Shown in pieces: positions 24,083 to 32,346 of a stretch of 34,475 nt of DNA. The position numbers and the translations under genes are program-made. How positions within the stretch are numbered: position 1 is the stretch's first letter; each line of letters begins with the position of its first letter. The notes below the pieces were generated by a model. That model made no database searches. It worked only from the letters and a program-made list of their open reading frames with translations, and had not been told where the DNA came from. Origin of the DNA: Gallionella sp. (lineage in GTDB: Bacteria > Pseudomonadota > Gammaproteobacteria > Burkholderiales > Gallionellaceae); the NCBI GenBank assembly GCA_023229845.1, contig JALNYK010000031.1:1-34475 (forward strand), in the 5' to 3' direction.

Positions 24083-27000
24083 GTGACGGATGCAGAAAGT
24101 ACGGCTGCGTTGGTGCTGCTGGATCGCGTGTTCGGCGATTTTTCTATGGTGTTCTACACCGCTGAGGCGGGCGGCGACTTCACGCCGAGTTGGCTGAGTA
24201 TCAACTCCGTTCGGGTATTGGGGCTGTCGCCGGAAGGATGTGTCGGTTCGGGCGGCTTCTGGCGAGAGCATCTCCATCCTCTGGATGTCGAGCGTGTGTT
24301 GCACGAATTGGATCGTCTGTCCGAGTTCGGGTATATCAAGCAGGAGTTCCGCTTGCGTTATACCGAGGATAGCTACCGTTGGGTCGAGAACGAAGTATCG
24401 CTCAGGCGGGACGCGCAGGGGGAGCCGGCCTATCTGGCCGGTTGCCTGCGTGATATCGAAGCTCAGAAGAACTGTGCTCTGGAATATGCCCGTTTGCAGG
24501 AAACACAGCAGGCTAGCGAGCATTTCTATCGTTCCGTGTTGGACAGCCTGCCGCAACGCCTGTTCTGGAAGGATCGCAATTCGGTGTTTCGTGGCTGCAA
24601 TCTGAGCGGAGCGAAGGCGCTCAAGCTGGCCGATCCGAATGCGATTGTCGGCAAGAGCGATTACGATTTTTATCGGGATCAGGAGGAGGCCGATTACTTG
24701 CGCCTTCTGGACGAAGAGGTGATGAGTTTGGGACTGGCCTCTTATCATTGCGAGGTGCCAGCACGCGAGGCCGATGTTTGGCTGGACGTCAGCAAAGTGC
24801 CGCTGTGCGACGAGCGCGGTGAGGTGTATGGGCTGCTGGTGTGTTACGAGGACGCCAGTGCGCTTAAATACAGCGAGATGGCCTTGAATAAATTCAAGCG
24901 CGCGGTGGAACAGAGTTCGAACAGTGTGTTCATTACCGACGCGAGCGGAACGATCGAATACGTCAATCTGACTTTTCTGGAAACCTACGGCTACGAGGAA
25001 GTCGAGGTGTTGGGACAGAAGCCTCGCATGCTGCAATCCGGGCTTACCTCGATCGATATTTATCGGGAATTATGGCAGACCATATCGAGCGGACGGAACT
25101 GGAGCGGCGAACTGGCCAACCGCTGTCGCAACGGCGAGCTTACCTGGCAGTCTGTTTCCATTTCTCCGATAACGGATGACTTGGGTTCGATCACCCACTT
25201 TCTCGCGATCGAGGACGACATCACCCGGCACAAGACGCTGGAAGTCAATCTGAATCATCAGCTCGATTTCATTCAGGCGTTGATCGATGCCTTGCCCCAC
25301 CCGATTTATTACAAAGGAACTGACGGGCGTTATCAACAGGTCAATCGGGCATTTGAGGAATTTGCGCATCTGGGGTGCGGCGATGGTGTGGGCAAGACGG
25401 TATTCGACATTTTTCCGCATGATCTGGCTGTGCAACTGAAGGCCATGGATGATGGGTTGATTGTCAGTCCGGGCAATAGCATGCGCGAATTCCATTTACA
25501 GGAACAGGATGGCAGTCAGCGCGACATCCTGTCGCACAAGGCCGCGTTCACCGACGAGCGCGGAGAGGTGATCGGCATCATAGGCAGCCATTTCGACATT
25601 ACCGAATACAAGCGCGTGGAGGCGGCGCTGGCGGAAAACGAGGCGCGTCTGCGCGAGCTGACCAGCACGGTGGGCGAGGGCATCTATGTCGTGGACGAGC
25701 AGCAGGTGATCACGTTCGTTAATCCGGCTGCGGTCAAGATGCTGGGCTGGAGCGAGCGGAAATTGATCGGGCAAGACGTGCACCGCATCTTCAATTGTCC
25801 GGGCCACACCGATTCCGCCGAGCCCTGTTGCTTGGCGGAATTGATCCGGCAGTCGCAACGCACCCTGCGCAGCCAGGGGGACACGTTCTTGCGCAAGGAT
25901 GGCATGCCGTTTCCGGTGTCGGTGATCGCTTCGCCTATTTTGCGCGAGGGACGCTATGCAGGCGCGGTGGTGGCGTTTCACGACATTACCGAACAGCAGT
26001 TCACACAGCGCCTGCTGGACAATGCGCTGCAGGAACTGCGCACCGTGCTGGATAACGCGCAGATCGGAGTGGCCTATCTGCGCGAAGGCAAGTTTTCCTG
26101 GATCAATCGCTATATGGAGCAAATGTTCGGCTACACGATAGACGAGTTGCTAGACGAGTCGCTTGCTATCCTGTGCGGCATGGGTGATTCAGCAAGCTGC
26201 AAAACATGCGAAAACGGGATGTTGCGGCATCTGGGCGAGAACCGGGTATACGAGAGCGAGCATCAGATGCGGCGGCATTCAGGAGAGAAGTTCTGGTGCC
26301 ACCAGCGCGGCGTGGCGATCGACCCTGACGACCCTGCCGCCGGCAGCATCTGGATCATGTTGGACATCGACAAATTGAAGAAGACCGAGCATCGGCTCAA
26401 GGCGCTGAACGAGAGCCTGGCGCAGCGCGTGGACGAGGAAACACGCAAGTCGCTGGAGAAAGAGCGGCTGCTGATCCAGCAGGGACGCAATGCGGCGATG
26501 GGCGAAATGATCGGCAATATCGCACACCAGTGGCGCCAACCGTTGAGCACGCTGGGGTTGGTGATACAGAACATCCATTCGGATTTTCGGGAAGGGGCGC
26601 TCGACGAAGACGAGCTGGCGAAGTACGTCGACACCGCGAAGCGTGTGATTCAGCGCATGTCCTGCACGATAGACGATTTTCGCGATTTTTTCCGGCCGAG
26701 CCGGGTCAAGGAGCAATTCTCGATCTATCAATCGATAGAGGAAACTATCCGGCTGCTGGCCGCGATGCTGAAAAACAATGGCATCGAGATTGCTCTCACT
26801 GGCGATCCCGATCTGGTGGTTTACGGTCATCCCAATGAATTCTCACAGGTGATCCTGAATTTTGTGGTCAATGCCAAGGATGCGCTGGTGGAGAGGAAAA
26901 CCCACAAGGGGCGCATCGACATTGCATTGAATGTGCGCGACGGCAATGGCGCGGTGACGATACGCGACAACGCCGGCGGAATCGACGAGGATCAGTTGGA

Positions 27001-27208
27001 GAAGATTTTCGATCCGTATTACACGACCAAGCCGAATGGCACTGGCATCGGTTTGCACATGAACCGTACGATCATTGAACAGCACATGAACGGCAGCATT
27101 ACCTGTCGCAATCTGTTCGACCGTGAGCAAAGGCGGGGAGCCGAGTTTTCGATCACGATCCCGTTGCATCATGATGAAACGGAAAGCCGTCGCGAGGTGA
27201 CAGCATGA
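24083..27208 (+). CDS. Soluble multi-PAS sensor histidine kinase
   Basis: A 1041-residue cytoplasmic kinase without transmembrane helices. The start is GTG 24083 with AGGGGAG five bases upstream. Six PAS modules are read in series, approximately at residues 15-130, 143-265, 270-385, 390-510, 517-640 and 646-770, each ending in a PAC-like D-I-T/E phrase. A coiled coil leads to a HisKA-type H box NIAHQWRQPLS with phospho-acceptor His815. The HATPase_c domain has DNAGGIDEDQLEKIFDPYYT and GTGIGLHMNRTII. The AHQWRQPL box is that of the HPK4 group. PAS 5 and PAS 6 carry unusual cysteine groups (NCPGH, PCC; CKTC). The stop overlaps the ATG of the downstream regulator, so they are very likely cognate. 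Confidence 0.95.
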   Translation: MTDAESTAALVLLDRVFGDFSMVFYTAEAGGDFTPSWLSINSVRVLGLSPEGCVGSGGFWREHLHPLDVERVLHELDRLSEFGYIKQEFRLRYTEDSYRWVENEVSLRRDAQGEPAYLAGCLRDIEAQKNCALEYARLQETQQASEHFYRSVLDSLPQRLFWKDRNSVFRGCNLSGAKALKLADPNAIVGKSDYDFYRDQEEADYLRLLDEEVMSLGLASYHCEVPAREADVWLDVSKVPLCDERGEVYGLLVCYEDASALKYSEMALNKFKRAVEQSSNSVFITDASGTIEYVNLTFLETYGYEEVEVLGQKPRMLQSGLTSIDIYRELWQTISSGRNWSGELANRCRNGELTWQSVSISPITDDLGSITHFLAIEDDITRHKTLEVNLNHQLDFIQALIDALPHPIYYKGTDGRYQQVNRAFEEFAHLGCGDGVGKTVFDIFPHDLAVQLKAMDDGLIVSPGNSMREFHLQEQDGSQRDILSHKAAFTDERGEVIGIIGSHFDITEYKRVEAALAENEARLRELTSTVGEGIYVVDEQQVITFVNPAAVKMLGWSERKLIGQDVHRIFNCPGHTDSAEPCCLAELIRQSQRTLRSQGDTFLRKDGMPFPVSVIASPILREGRYAGAVVAFHDITEQQFTQRLLDNALQELRTVLDNAQIGVAYLREGKFSWINRYMEQMFGYTIDELLDESLAILCGMGDSASCKTCENGMLRHLGENRVYESEHQMRRHSGEKFWCHQRGVAIDPDDPAAGSIWIMLDIDKLKKTEHRLKALNESLAQRVDEETRKSLEKERLLIQQGRNAAMGEMIGNIAHQWRQPLSTLGLVIQNIHSDFREGALDEDELAKYVDTAKRVIQRMSCTIDDFRDFFRPSRVKEQFSIYQSIEETIRLLAAMLKNNGIEIALTGDPDLVVYGHPNEFSQVILNFVVNAKDALVERKTHKGRIDIALNVRDGNGAVTIRDNAGGIDEDQLEKIFDPYYTTKPNGTGIGLHMNRTIIEQHMNGSITCRNLFDREQRRGAEFSITIPLHHDETESRREVTA

Positions 27209-28359
27209 GCGAACCGAATCTGGGCGATCTGACTGTCCTGTATGTCGAGGACGACGAGGATATGAGCGAGCAGGTCGCGCATTTTCTGCACAAGAAATGC
27301 GCCCGCGTGCTACAGGCGGCTAATGGTCGAGAGGCGCTGGAAATATATCAGGCACAACGCCCGGACATGATCATCAGCGACGTGATGATGCCGGAGATGG
27401 ATGGGCTGGAGTTTTCCGAAATCGTCAAACAGCGCGACCTGGCGATGCCTATCATCCTGACGACGGCATTCAACGATTCGGCCTATCTGCACCGTGCGAT
27501 CGACATCGGCGTGGATAACTACGTACTCAAACCGGTGGCGCTGGACAAGCTGCATGCCGCGATGCTGAAAAGCGCGGATTTGCTGTTCAAGACGCGTGCG
27601 CTGACAACCAGCCGGGCGCAACTGGAGGCTTATCACCAGGCTGCCGAGGAAGAGCGGGCGCTGGTGTCCGACCTGATGAAGCGCATGATGCAGCCGGATC
27701 GCATGGTCGATGTACAGGTGCAATACCGGCTCGAACCTGCGGACCTGGTTAGCGGCGACCTGATCGCTTTTCGCCGCTCTCGCAACGACAAGCTTTACCT
27801 GATGCTGGCCGATTCGACCGGACACGGGCTGCCTGCTGCGCTCAATCTGCTGCCGGTGAACCATGTGTTTTACAGCATGGTCGAGAAGGGGCTGCCGGTG
27901 TCGCAGATCGTAGAGGAAATGAACTGGGCGGTGAAACGGCAATCGCCAGCCGACCGATTTGTGTCCGCGTTCGTCGCATGCATTGACCCGTATAACCGCG
28001 TCATCGAAACCTGGAACGGCGGCATCCCCGCGGCGATGCTGGTCAACGATGTCGGCGAGGCGTATCACACCATCGTTCCGAACAACCTGCCGCTGGGCAT
28101 ACTGGATCGCACCTTTGTCGCGCGCACCGACATCTTTCAGTGGAATTGCCACAGCCAGCTAACGATCTATTCCGACGGTCTGGTCGAGGCCGAGGACGAG
28201 CACGGCGTGGCCTGGGGGGCCGACAACATGCGGCGACTACTGTCGCAGACGCCGCTGGTGGATCGCTTCGACGCGCTGATCGACGGGGTGCACGATCATC
28301 TGGGGGTGCGTCGCGCGTTCGACGACATGACGCTGTTGATGGTCGATTGCGCGATGTGA
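27205..28359 (+). CDS. Response regulator with SpoIIE-type PP2C phosphatase output
   Basis: A 384-residue two-domain protein. The receiver has the acidic patch E15-D16-D17, phospho-acceptor D59 in IISDVMMPEMDG, and K109 in NYVLKP. A helical linker (about 125-165) leads to a PP2C-like SpoIIE/RsbU domain with metal-binding phrases SGDLIAF, LADSTGHGLPAA, TIYSDGLVEAED and RRAFDDMTLLMV. All expected aspartates are present, so it should be an active Ser/Thr phosphatase. ATG 27205 overlaps the kinase stop. In known systems such proteins dephosphorylate a STAS-domain anti-anti-sigma factor; no STAS or RsbW-type gene is in the window, so the substrate is unknown. Confidence 0.95.
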   Translation: MSEPNLGDLTVLYVEDDEDMSEQVAHFLHKKCARVLQAANGREALEIYQAQRPDMIISDVMMPEMDGLEFSEIVKQRDLAMPIILTTAFNDSAYLHRAIDIGVDNYVLKPVALDKLHAAMLKSADLLFKTRALTTSRAQLEAYHQAAEEERALVSDLMKRMMQPDRMVDVQVQYRLEPADLVSGDLIAFRRSRNDKLYLMLADSTGHGLPAALNLLPVNHVFYSMVEKGLPVSQIVEEMNWAVKRQSPADRFVSAFVACIDPYNRVIETWNGGIPAAMLVNDVGEAYHTIVPNNLPLGILDRTFVARTDIFQWNCHSQLTIYSDGLVEAEDEHGVAWGADNMRRLLSQTPLVDRFDALIDGVHDHLGVRRAFDDMTLLMVDCAM

Positions 28360-28375
28360 TGCGCAGGGAATCCGG

Positions 28376-29017
28376 CTAGCCGCAGTCTTTCGGAAACACA
28401 GCTTCGCCGTCGTGCCATCTTGCCTCTATCGTTTCGTCGGTCAGCGCCTGCAACACCGCACTGCCCAGTTCATGAGCCGAGGCGTGCAGTCCGACCTGGC
28501 GGTAGGCCTCCGACGTTCCCTTCATCAGTGCATCGGCTTGCAGCAGTATTTCCAAATTCTGAGGAATCTCGGGTGCGAAGTGTTTGCAGCTCTCCTCCGA
28601 AAGGGAGTGTGCCCGCCTGCACACGGCTGGCCTGACTTCGTAGATCGAGCAGAGATGGTCCTTAAGGAAAGCGCAGTCGGTGCGGCCCGCGCCATCGGTT
28701 GCCGCGGCAAAGTTGCGCAGGCGTTCGACGATGGCGGCGACTCGATCTGCCGGGAGCTTTTTTACCTCGCGTGCGATGCGAAAAATCTCGGGCTCGGTTG
28801 CTTCGACGCGGACGCTGCAACAGCAGGCGCAACCGGGCCTGCATTCCGTTTGTGCGCCGGAACCGGCCGACTGCCGCGTGACCTTGTCTACGGCGCGGTG
28901 CAAGTTTGCGACGAATTCGATCGCGACGTTCCGGTTCGAACCTAGATGGTTGACCGCACTCTGGCGGACTCTCTCGATAGAGTCCAGATAGGCGGCTTGT
29001 TCGTCGTGGCTAAGCAT
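28376..29017 (-). CDS. YkgJ-family cysteine-cluster protein
   Basis: A 213-residue soluble protein starting at ATG 29017. The metal-binding pattern is CRPGCACCC (about residues 60-70), then CAFLKDHLCSIYEVRPAVCRRAHS and a further Cys in EESC. This matches the YkgJ/CxxCxxCC family (putative zinc- or iron-chelating domain), in which C-x-IY-x-x-RP-x-x-CR is the key phrase. Its biochemical role is not established. It follows the membrane methyltransferase gene by 5 bases and is likely co-transcribed with it. It converges with the SpoIIE-type regulator. Confidence 0.88.
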   Translation of the reverse strand: MLSHDEQAAYLDSIERVRQSAVNHLGSNRNVAIEFVANLHRAVDKVTRQSAGSGAQTECRPGCACCCSVRVEATEPEIFRIAREVKKLPADRVAAIVERLRNFAAATDGAGRTDCAFLKDHLCSIYEVRPAVCRRAHSLSEESCKHFAPEIPQNLEILLQADALMKGTSEAYRQVGLHASAHELGSAVLQALTDETIEARWHDGEAVFPKDCG

Positions 29018-29022
29018 TCGGA

Positions 29023-29778
29023 TTACATCCGCCACACCAGCAGCGTGGAGCGGTGCAGGTCGTCCACCTGCACGGTATCGTGCGGCGATTGTTCCGGCAC
29101 GGCGAAGGTGCTGCTGATGAACACGCTGCCGGGGCGCATCTCGGCGCGGGCTTTGTGCCACAGGCGTTTCATCGGCACCGGCGACAGGTAGGCGAACACC
29201 ACGTCGTATTGCGAAAGGTCGCAGTCCCACAAGCTGCCCCAATGCACCGCACATTGCCGATGGCCTCCGAACCTGATGCGCAGCCAGCTCCACAGGAAGG
29301 GCAGTGGGGCGGATTCCACGCCGGTGTATTGGCCATCCGGGCGGACGCCGGAGAGATGCGTCAGCACGCCGCCGAGACCGGAGCCGAGGTCTACGAAGCG
29401 GAAGCCCGTGCCGTGCTGCGGCAGGAAATCTTCCAGTGCGCGCCACACCTTATTGCTGGAAAGATACAGCGGCACCTGGGTGCGGAATGTGCTCCAGTAC
29501 ACCACCAGCAGCACAAGGAAAGCGGCGAGAAAGAGCTCGGAAGGGATGTCGAATGCCAGCATCACCACCAGCGCAGGGACGAACAGAAACTGGATATACA
29601 GCCACCAGCGAGCTTGTCCGGCGAAATGGCTGAGCATTGCGGCATATGTCCCGCACAGCAGCGCAAAGCCCAGCGGCGGCAGCGGTGCGACGCGCATGCT
29701 CAGCGCGGCGAGTAGCACTGCTGTGACTTGCAGCAGCAGGGCGGTGACGGCGGGAGGGAGTTCAGGGAAGCGGATCAC
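29023..29778 (-). CDS. Membrane-anchored class I SAM-dependent methyltransferase
   Basis: A 251-residue protein. The first 95 residues contain about three or four hydrophobic helices, including TALLLQVTAVLLAALSM and LFLAAFLVLLVVYWSTF. The cytoplasmic part begins near residue 105 and has SAM motif I FVDLGSGLGG (about 126-135) and an acidic end of strand 2 (YTGVESA). VVFAYLSPVPMKRLW fits the motif IV region. The substrate is unknown. Related membrane methyltransferases occur across betaproteobacteria without assigned function. A repeat cluster lies upstream and YkgJ follows 5 bases after the stop. Confidence 0.82.
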   Translation of the reverse strand: MIRFPELPPAVTALLLQVTAVLLAALSMRVAPLPPLGFALLCGTYAAMLSHFAGQARWWLYIQFLFVPALVVMLAFDIPSELFLAAFLVLLVVYWSTFRTQVPLYLSSNKVWRALEDFLPQHGTGFRFVDLGSGLGGVLTHLSGVRPDGQYTGVESAPLPFLWSWLRIRFGGHRQCAVHWGSLWDCDLSQYDVVFAYLSPVPMKRLWHKARAEMRPGSVFISSTFAVPEQSPHDTVQVDDLHRSTLLVWRM

Positions 29779-29803
29779 TTGGTTGATTTTGAAAAGGTAA
29801 TTG

Positions 29804-30000
29804 GTCCGCGAAAAACACGAAAGGCACGAACGTCCCTTTCTTATTAGTTATTGCATAATTCGTGGCACCACTCGATTTTCCGTAGGTCGGGCTTCAGCCT
29901 GACATGTCGGGCTGAAGCCCGACCTACAGAATACGGAGAGTCCGAAAGTTCGAGTGATTCCCGCTTGTTGTTTTTCGTGCATTTCGTGTTTTTCGTGGAC
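29804..30000. repeat. CACGAAAAACACGAAA-type inverted repeat, outer element
   Basis: Arms at 29804-29822 and 29982-30000 match over 18 of 19 bases; the right arm is identical to the one at 10702-10720. Here the arms are about 160 bases apart because another palindrome sits between them. The right arm is followed by CTAG and a T run. It occupies most of the 250-base gap between the methyltransferase and DJ-1/PfpI genes. Confidence 0.8.
29882..29927. repeat. GTAGGTCGGGCTTCAGCC palindrome, REP-like
   Basis: Perfect 18-bp arms (29882-29899 and 29910-29927) surround a 10-base loop that contains the palindrome GACATGTC. This type of GTAGGTCGGGCTTCAGCC palindrome is a common dispersed intergenic repeat in proteobacteria. 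It lies inside the outer element at 29804-30000. Confidence 0.85.
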
Positions 30001-30028
30001 TAGTTTTTTGTTTTGCAATGCGGAATCA

Positions 30029-30571
30029 TCAACGTACCAGCCCGGCCTCGACTTCCTGCCGCTTGGCGTGCCCGACCAGGCGTTCCAGCAGCACCAGCGC
30101 GAAGTCCATTGCCGTCCCTGGCCCGCGCGAGGTGACGATGTTGCCGTCCTCTACGACGGCGGCGCTTTGCAGCTGGACCTTGGGATATTCGTCGAGACAG
30201 GTCGGGAAGCTGGTCGCGCGTCTGCCGTCGAGCAAACCGGCCTCGGCCAGCACCGACGGAGCGGCGCAGATCGCGGCGACCTGTTTGCCGGATTCGCTCA
30301 TCTGCCGCACCAGTTTCAGCACGCGCGCATCGGCCTTGAGATGATCGGCGCCGGGCTGTCCGCCGGGCAGCACCACCATGTCGTATTGATGCGCCAGCGT
30401 CTTGTCCAGCGTGGTGTCAGGCACCAGCACCGTGCCGCGGCTGCCGCGATGCGGGCCTTCGTGCAGCCCGGCCACGGTGACCTCGACGCCGCCGCGCCGC
30501 AGGATGTTGATGACGGTGACGGCTTCGAGTTCTTCGCTGCCGTCGGCGAACAGGATCAGTGCGGTCTTCAT
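30029..30571 (-). CDS. DJ-1/PfpI family protein (YajL-like)
   Basis: A 180-residue cytoplasmic protein of the DJ-1 superfamily. The nucleophile-elbow cysteine is in AAICAAPSVLAEAG, the partner Glu is in FADGSEELEAV, and VVLPGGQPGA is the usual glycine-rich loop. Length and the DGSEELEA start place it in the YajL/ThiJ/DJ-1 branch. Members have been reported as chaperones, glyoxalases or deglycases; the exact activity is disputed. Start ATG 30571. It stands alone, flanked by repeat-bearing gaps on both sides. Confidence 0.92.
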   Translation of the reverse strand: MKTALILFADGSEELEAVTVINILRRGGVEVTVAGLHEGPHRGSRGTVLVPDTTLDKTLAHQYDMVVLPGGQPGADHLKADARVLKLVRQMSESGKQVAAICAAPSVLAEAGLLDGRRATSFPTCLDEYPKVQLQSAAVVEDGNIVTSRGPGTAMDFALVLLERLVGHAKRQEVEAGLVR

Positions 30572-30807
30572 CCTAGAATCCTCAGTTGGACGGTATGTAG
30601 TGTGCGTTCATCGCGGTGCAGGGCAAGGCGCGACGACAAGGAATGGTCGTTCCATTCCGAGGAGAAGCAACGCCGCCATGCGCCGTGAGGGACGCGCAAT
30701 ACGTGCCGTAGCGACTCACCCAAACGGTGAGCGTGGATAAATCAAAAAATATTTTCTTGTTCGACATCATGCGTACCAAGTGGAGCGGTCAACTGAGGTT
30801 TCTAGGA
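30572..30807. other. 236-base gap with a short palindrome
   Basis: No gene supported. GGAATGG (30640-30646) and CCATTCC (30652-30658) form a 7-bp hairpin in a stretch (AAGGAATGGTCGTTCCATTC) that looks like another dispersed intergenic repeat. The rest presumably contains the promoter of the DJ-1/PfpI gene and the 3' end of the transcript coming from the hypothetical gene at 30808. Confidence 0.45.
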
Positions 30808-31230
30808 TCATGCTTCCATTCCCAGTTGGTAGGCTCTGAGCAATGCGCTCTTCAGTTGCGGGTGCTGTTCGAGATTTTCGATGCCCATTTCCTGCTGGAC
30901 GATGATCTGCAGCGGGGCGGTCAGATTGCTCACGCCCCATCGCGCGGTGTAGCCATCCAGATCGAATACGCCGTCCTTCAGAAAATCGACAGCCATGCCT
31001 TGCGCGTTGTCAAAACGAATTTCCTCTTCCTGCATCACCTCGTAGAGGTAGGAATAGGTGTCAATGCCGTGTTCGACCGCCAGCACGATGTGCAGCGACG
31101 GCAGCGTGAGGTATTTCTCCAGCACCCGATCCAGATCCAGCGTCGAGGAGAGGTCGTAGCTCTCTCCCTTGAAGCTGAACTCGATGTGGGCGTCGATGCG
31201 GTTTGCGGCTTGTGTCGTACTTTCGTGCAT
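30808..31230 (-). CDS. Conserved-looking hypothetical protein
   Basis: A 140-residue soluble acidic protein that I do not recognise. It starts at ATG 31230, two bases after the RcnB-like stop, so the two are probably translated together. The sequence has HIEFSFKGESYDLSSTLDLD near the N-terminus, then LTLPSLHIVLAVEHGIDTYSYLYEVMQEEEI and GMAVDFLKDGVFDLDGY, which reads like a compact alpha/beta domain. No signal peptide, membrane segment or cysteine is present. Regular codon use and the tight spacing support a real gene. Confidence 0.75.
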   Translation of the reverse strand: MHESTTQAANRIDAHIEFSFKGESYDLSSTLDLDRVLEKYLTLPSLHIVLAVEHGIDTYSYLYEVMQEEEIRFDNAQGMAVDFLKDGVFDLDGYTARWGVSNLTAPLQIIVQQEMGIENLEQHPQLKSALLRAYQLGMEA

Positions 31231-31232
31231 GC

Positions 31233-31730
31233 TTACATCTTTCCGATGTCTTCGATCGCGTCCACGACCATTGCGGTTCCTACCGCGATCAGCAGGATGT
31301 CCGCAGCCACGCGCACGTAACGGTGGCCTGCCGGCGGTGCGCCGAGCTGTACCACGAGCCGGGGTGGCAGGTCATGGAAGATCGCGTCGCGCGGCAGCGG
31401 CTTGCCCATCGCCCATTTCTTCGCCTGTCCGGGCGGCATGCAGCCGTTGCGCTTCTTGGCAAGGCCGGGCGGACAGCGCCCCGCGCGAAACTGTCCGGCG
31501 AAATAATCCTGCACGACGGTGCGCTGTTGCTCGCCGAAATGCAGGCTAATGCTCATGCCGCTCGCGTCGCGCGGCGCATCCCCATGCTGCTGGCGGTTCT
31601 CCTGTTTCTGCTCCTGCTTCCCAGACTTGTCGCCGCCGGCCCATGACGGCTTGTCGGCAAGCGCCGTGCCGCTGGCCAGCATGGCTGCGAGCGCGAATAT
31701 CAGAGTGTGGATGGTGCGGATGCGTTGCAT
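31233..31730 (-). CDS. RcnB-like periplasmic protein
   Basis: A 165-residue exported protein starting at ATG 31730, chosen because it begins a signal peptide (hydrophobic residues 8-20, cleavage after ALA). A Lys/Gln/Glu-rich linker precedes the conserved block RCPPGLAKKRNGCMPPGQAKKWAMGKPLP, typical of RcnB/CigR-like proteins. The end is YVRVAADILLIAVGTAMVVDAI, a beta strand plus hydrophobic stretch that may be a C-terminal helix. RcnB in E. coli affects nickel/cobalt homeostasis; that role is not evident from context here. It overlaps no other gene but lies 2 bases before the hypothetical gene. Confidence 0.82.
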   Translation of the reverse strand: MQRIRTIHTLIFALAAMLASGTALADKPSWAGGDKSGKQEQKQENRQQHGDAPRDASGMSISLHFGEQQRTVVQDYFAGQFRAGRCPPGLAKKRNGCMPPGQAKKWAMGKPLPRDAIFHDLPPRLVVQLGAPPAGHRYVRVAADILLIAVGTAMVVDAIEDIGKM

Positions 31731-31828
31731 GATCGGCCTCCGGAATAAGAGTAGCGGGGGAGCATTGTCCCCCAGCCCGATACACCCTGCAATAAGGGAT
31801 TCCCCGATGCGCAGGTCGCGGAGATTTC

Positions 31829-32317
31829 CTAGTCGCGGAAGTTCTGGTACTGCAGCGGGAAGTCGGTGATGGACTTCTTGATGAACGCGATGGCGGCTTG
31901 CAGGTCGTCGCGGTTTTTGCCGGTCACGCGCACGGTGTCGCCCTGAATGCTGGCCTGCACTTTCTGCTTGCTGTCCTTGATCAGCTTGACGATCTTCTTC
32001 GCCAGCTCGATCTCTACGCCGACCTTCACCGTGCAGGAACGCTTGACCTTGTTGCCGCTGACCTTCTCGATCTTGTCGCTGATGTCGAGGCACTTGATGT
32101 CCACGCCGCGCTTGGTCAGTTTGCCGTTCAGGATGTCCTGCACCTGGTCGAGCTGGAACTCGTTGTCGGCATGCACGGTCAGCACCAGTTCGGCCTGCTC
32201 GACGCGCGCGTCGCTGCCCTTGAAGTCGAAGCGTGTGCCGACTTCCTTGTTGGTCTGCTCGACCGCGTTCTTGACTTCGGTCTTCTCTACTTCGGAAACG
32301 ATATCGAAAGATGGCAT
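31829..32317 (-). CDS. YajQ family nucleotide-binding protein
   Basis: A 162-residue protein starting at ATG 32317 with GGGAG upstream. MPSFDIVSEVEKTEVKNAVEQ is the family start, and TRFDFKGSDA, SIQGDTVRVTGKNRDDLQ and DFPLQYQNFRD at the end are diagnostic. YajQ proteins have two ferredoxin-like domains. Members bind tRNA or GTP in vitro, and the Xanthomonas homologue binds cyclic-di-GMP. ppnP lies 29 bases upstream. A G-rich hairpin (GGGGGA/TCCCCC, 31756-31773) lies downstream before the RcnB-like gene. Confidence 0.96.
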   Translation of the reverse strand: MPSFDIVSEVEKTEVKNAVEQTNKEVGTRFDFKGSDARVEQAELVLTVHADNEFQLDQVQDILNGKLTKRGVDIKCLDISDKIEKVSGNKVKRSCTVKVGVEIELAKKIVKLIKDSKQKVQASIQGDTVRVTGKNRDDLQAAIAFIKKSITDFPLQYQNFRD

Positions 32318-32346
32318 GGTGTGCTCCCGTAAATTCTGGATCTTGC

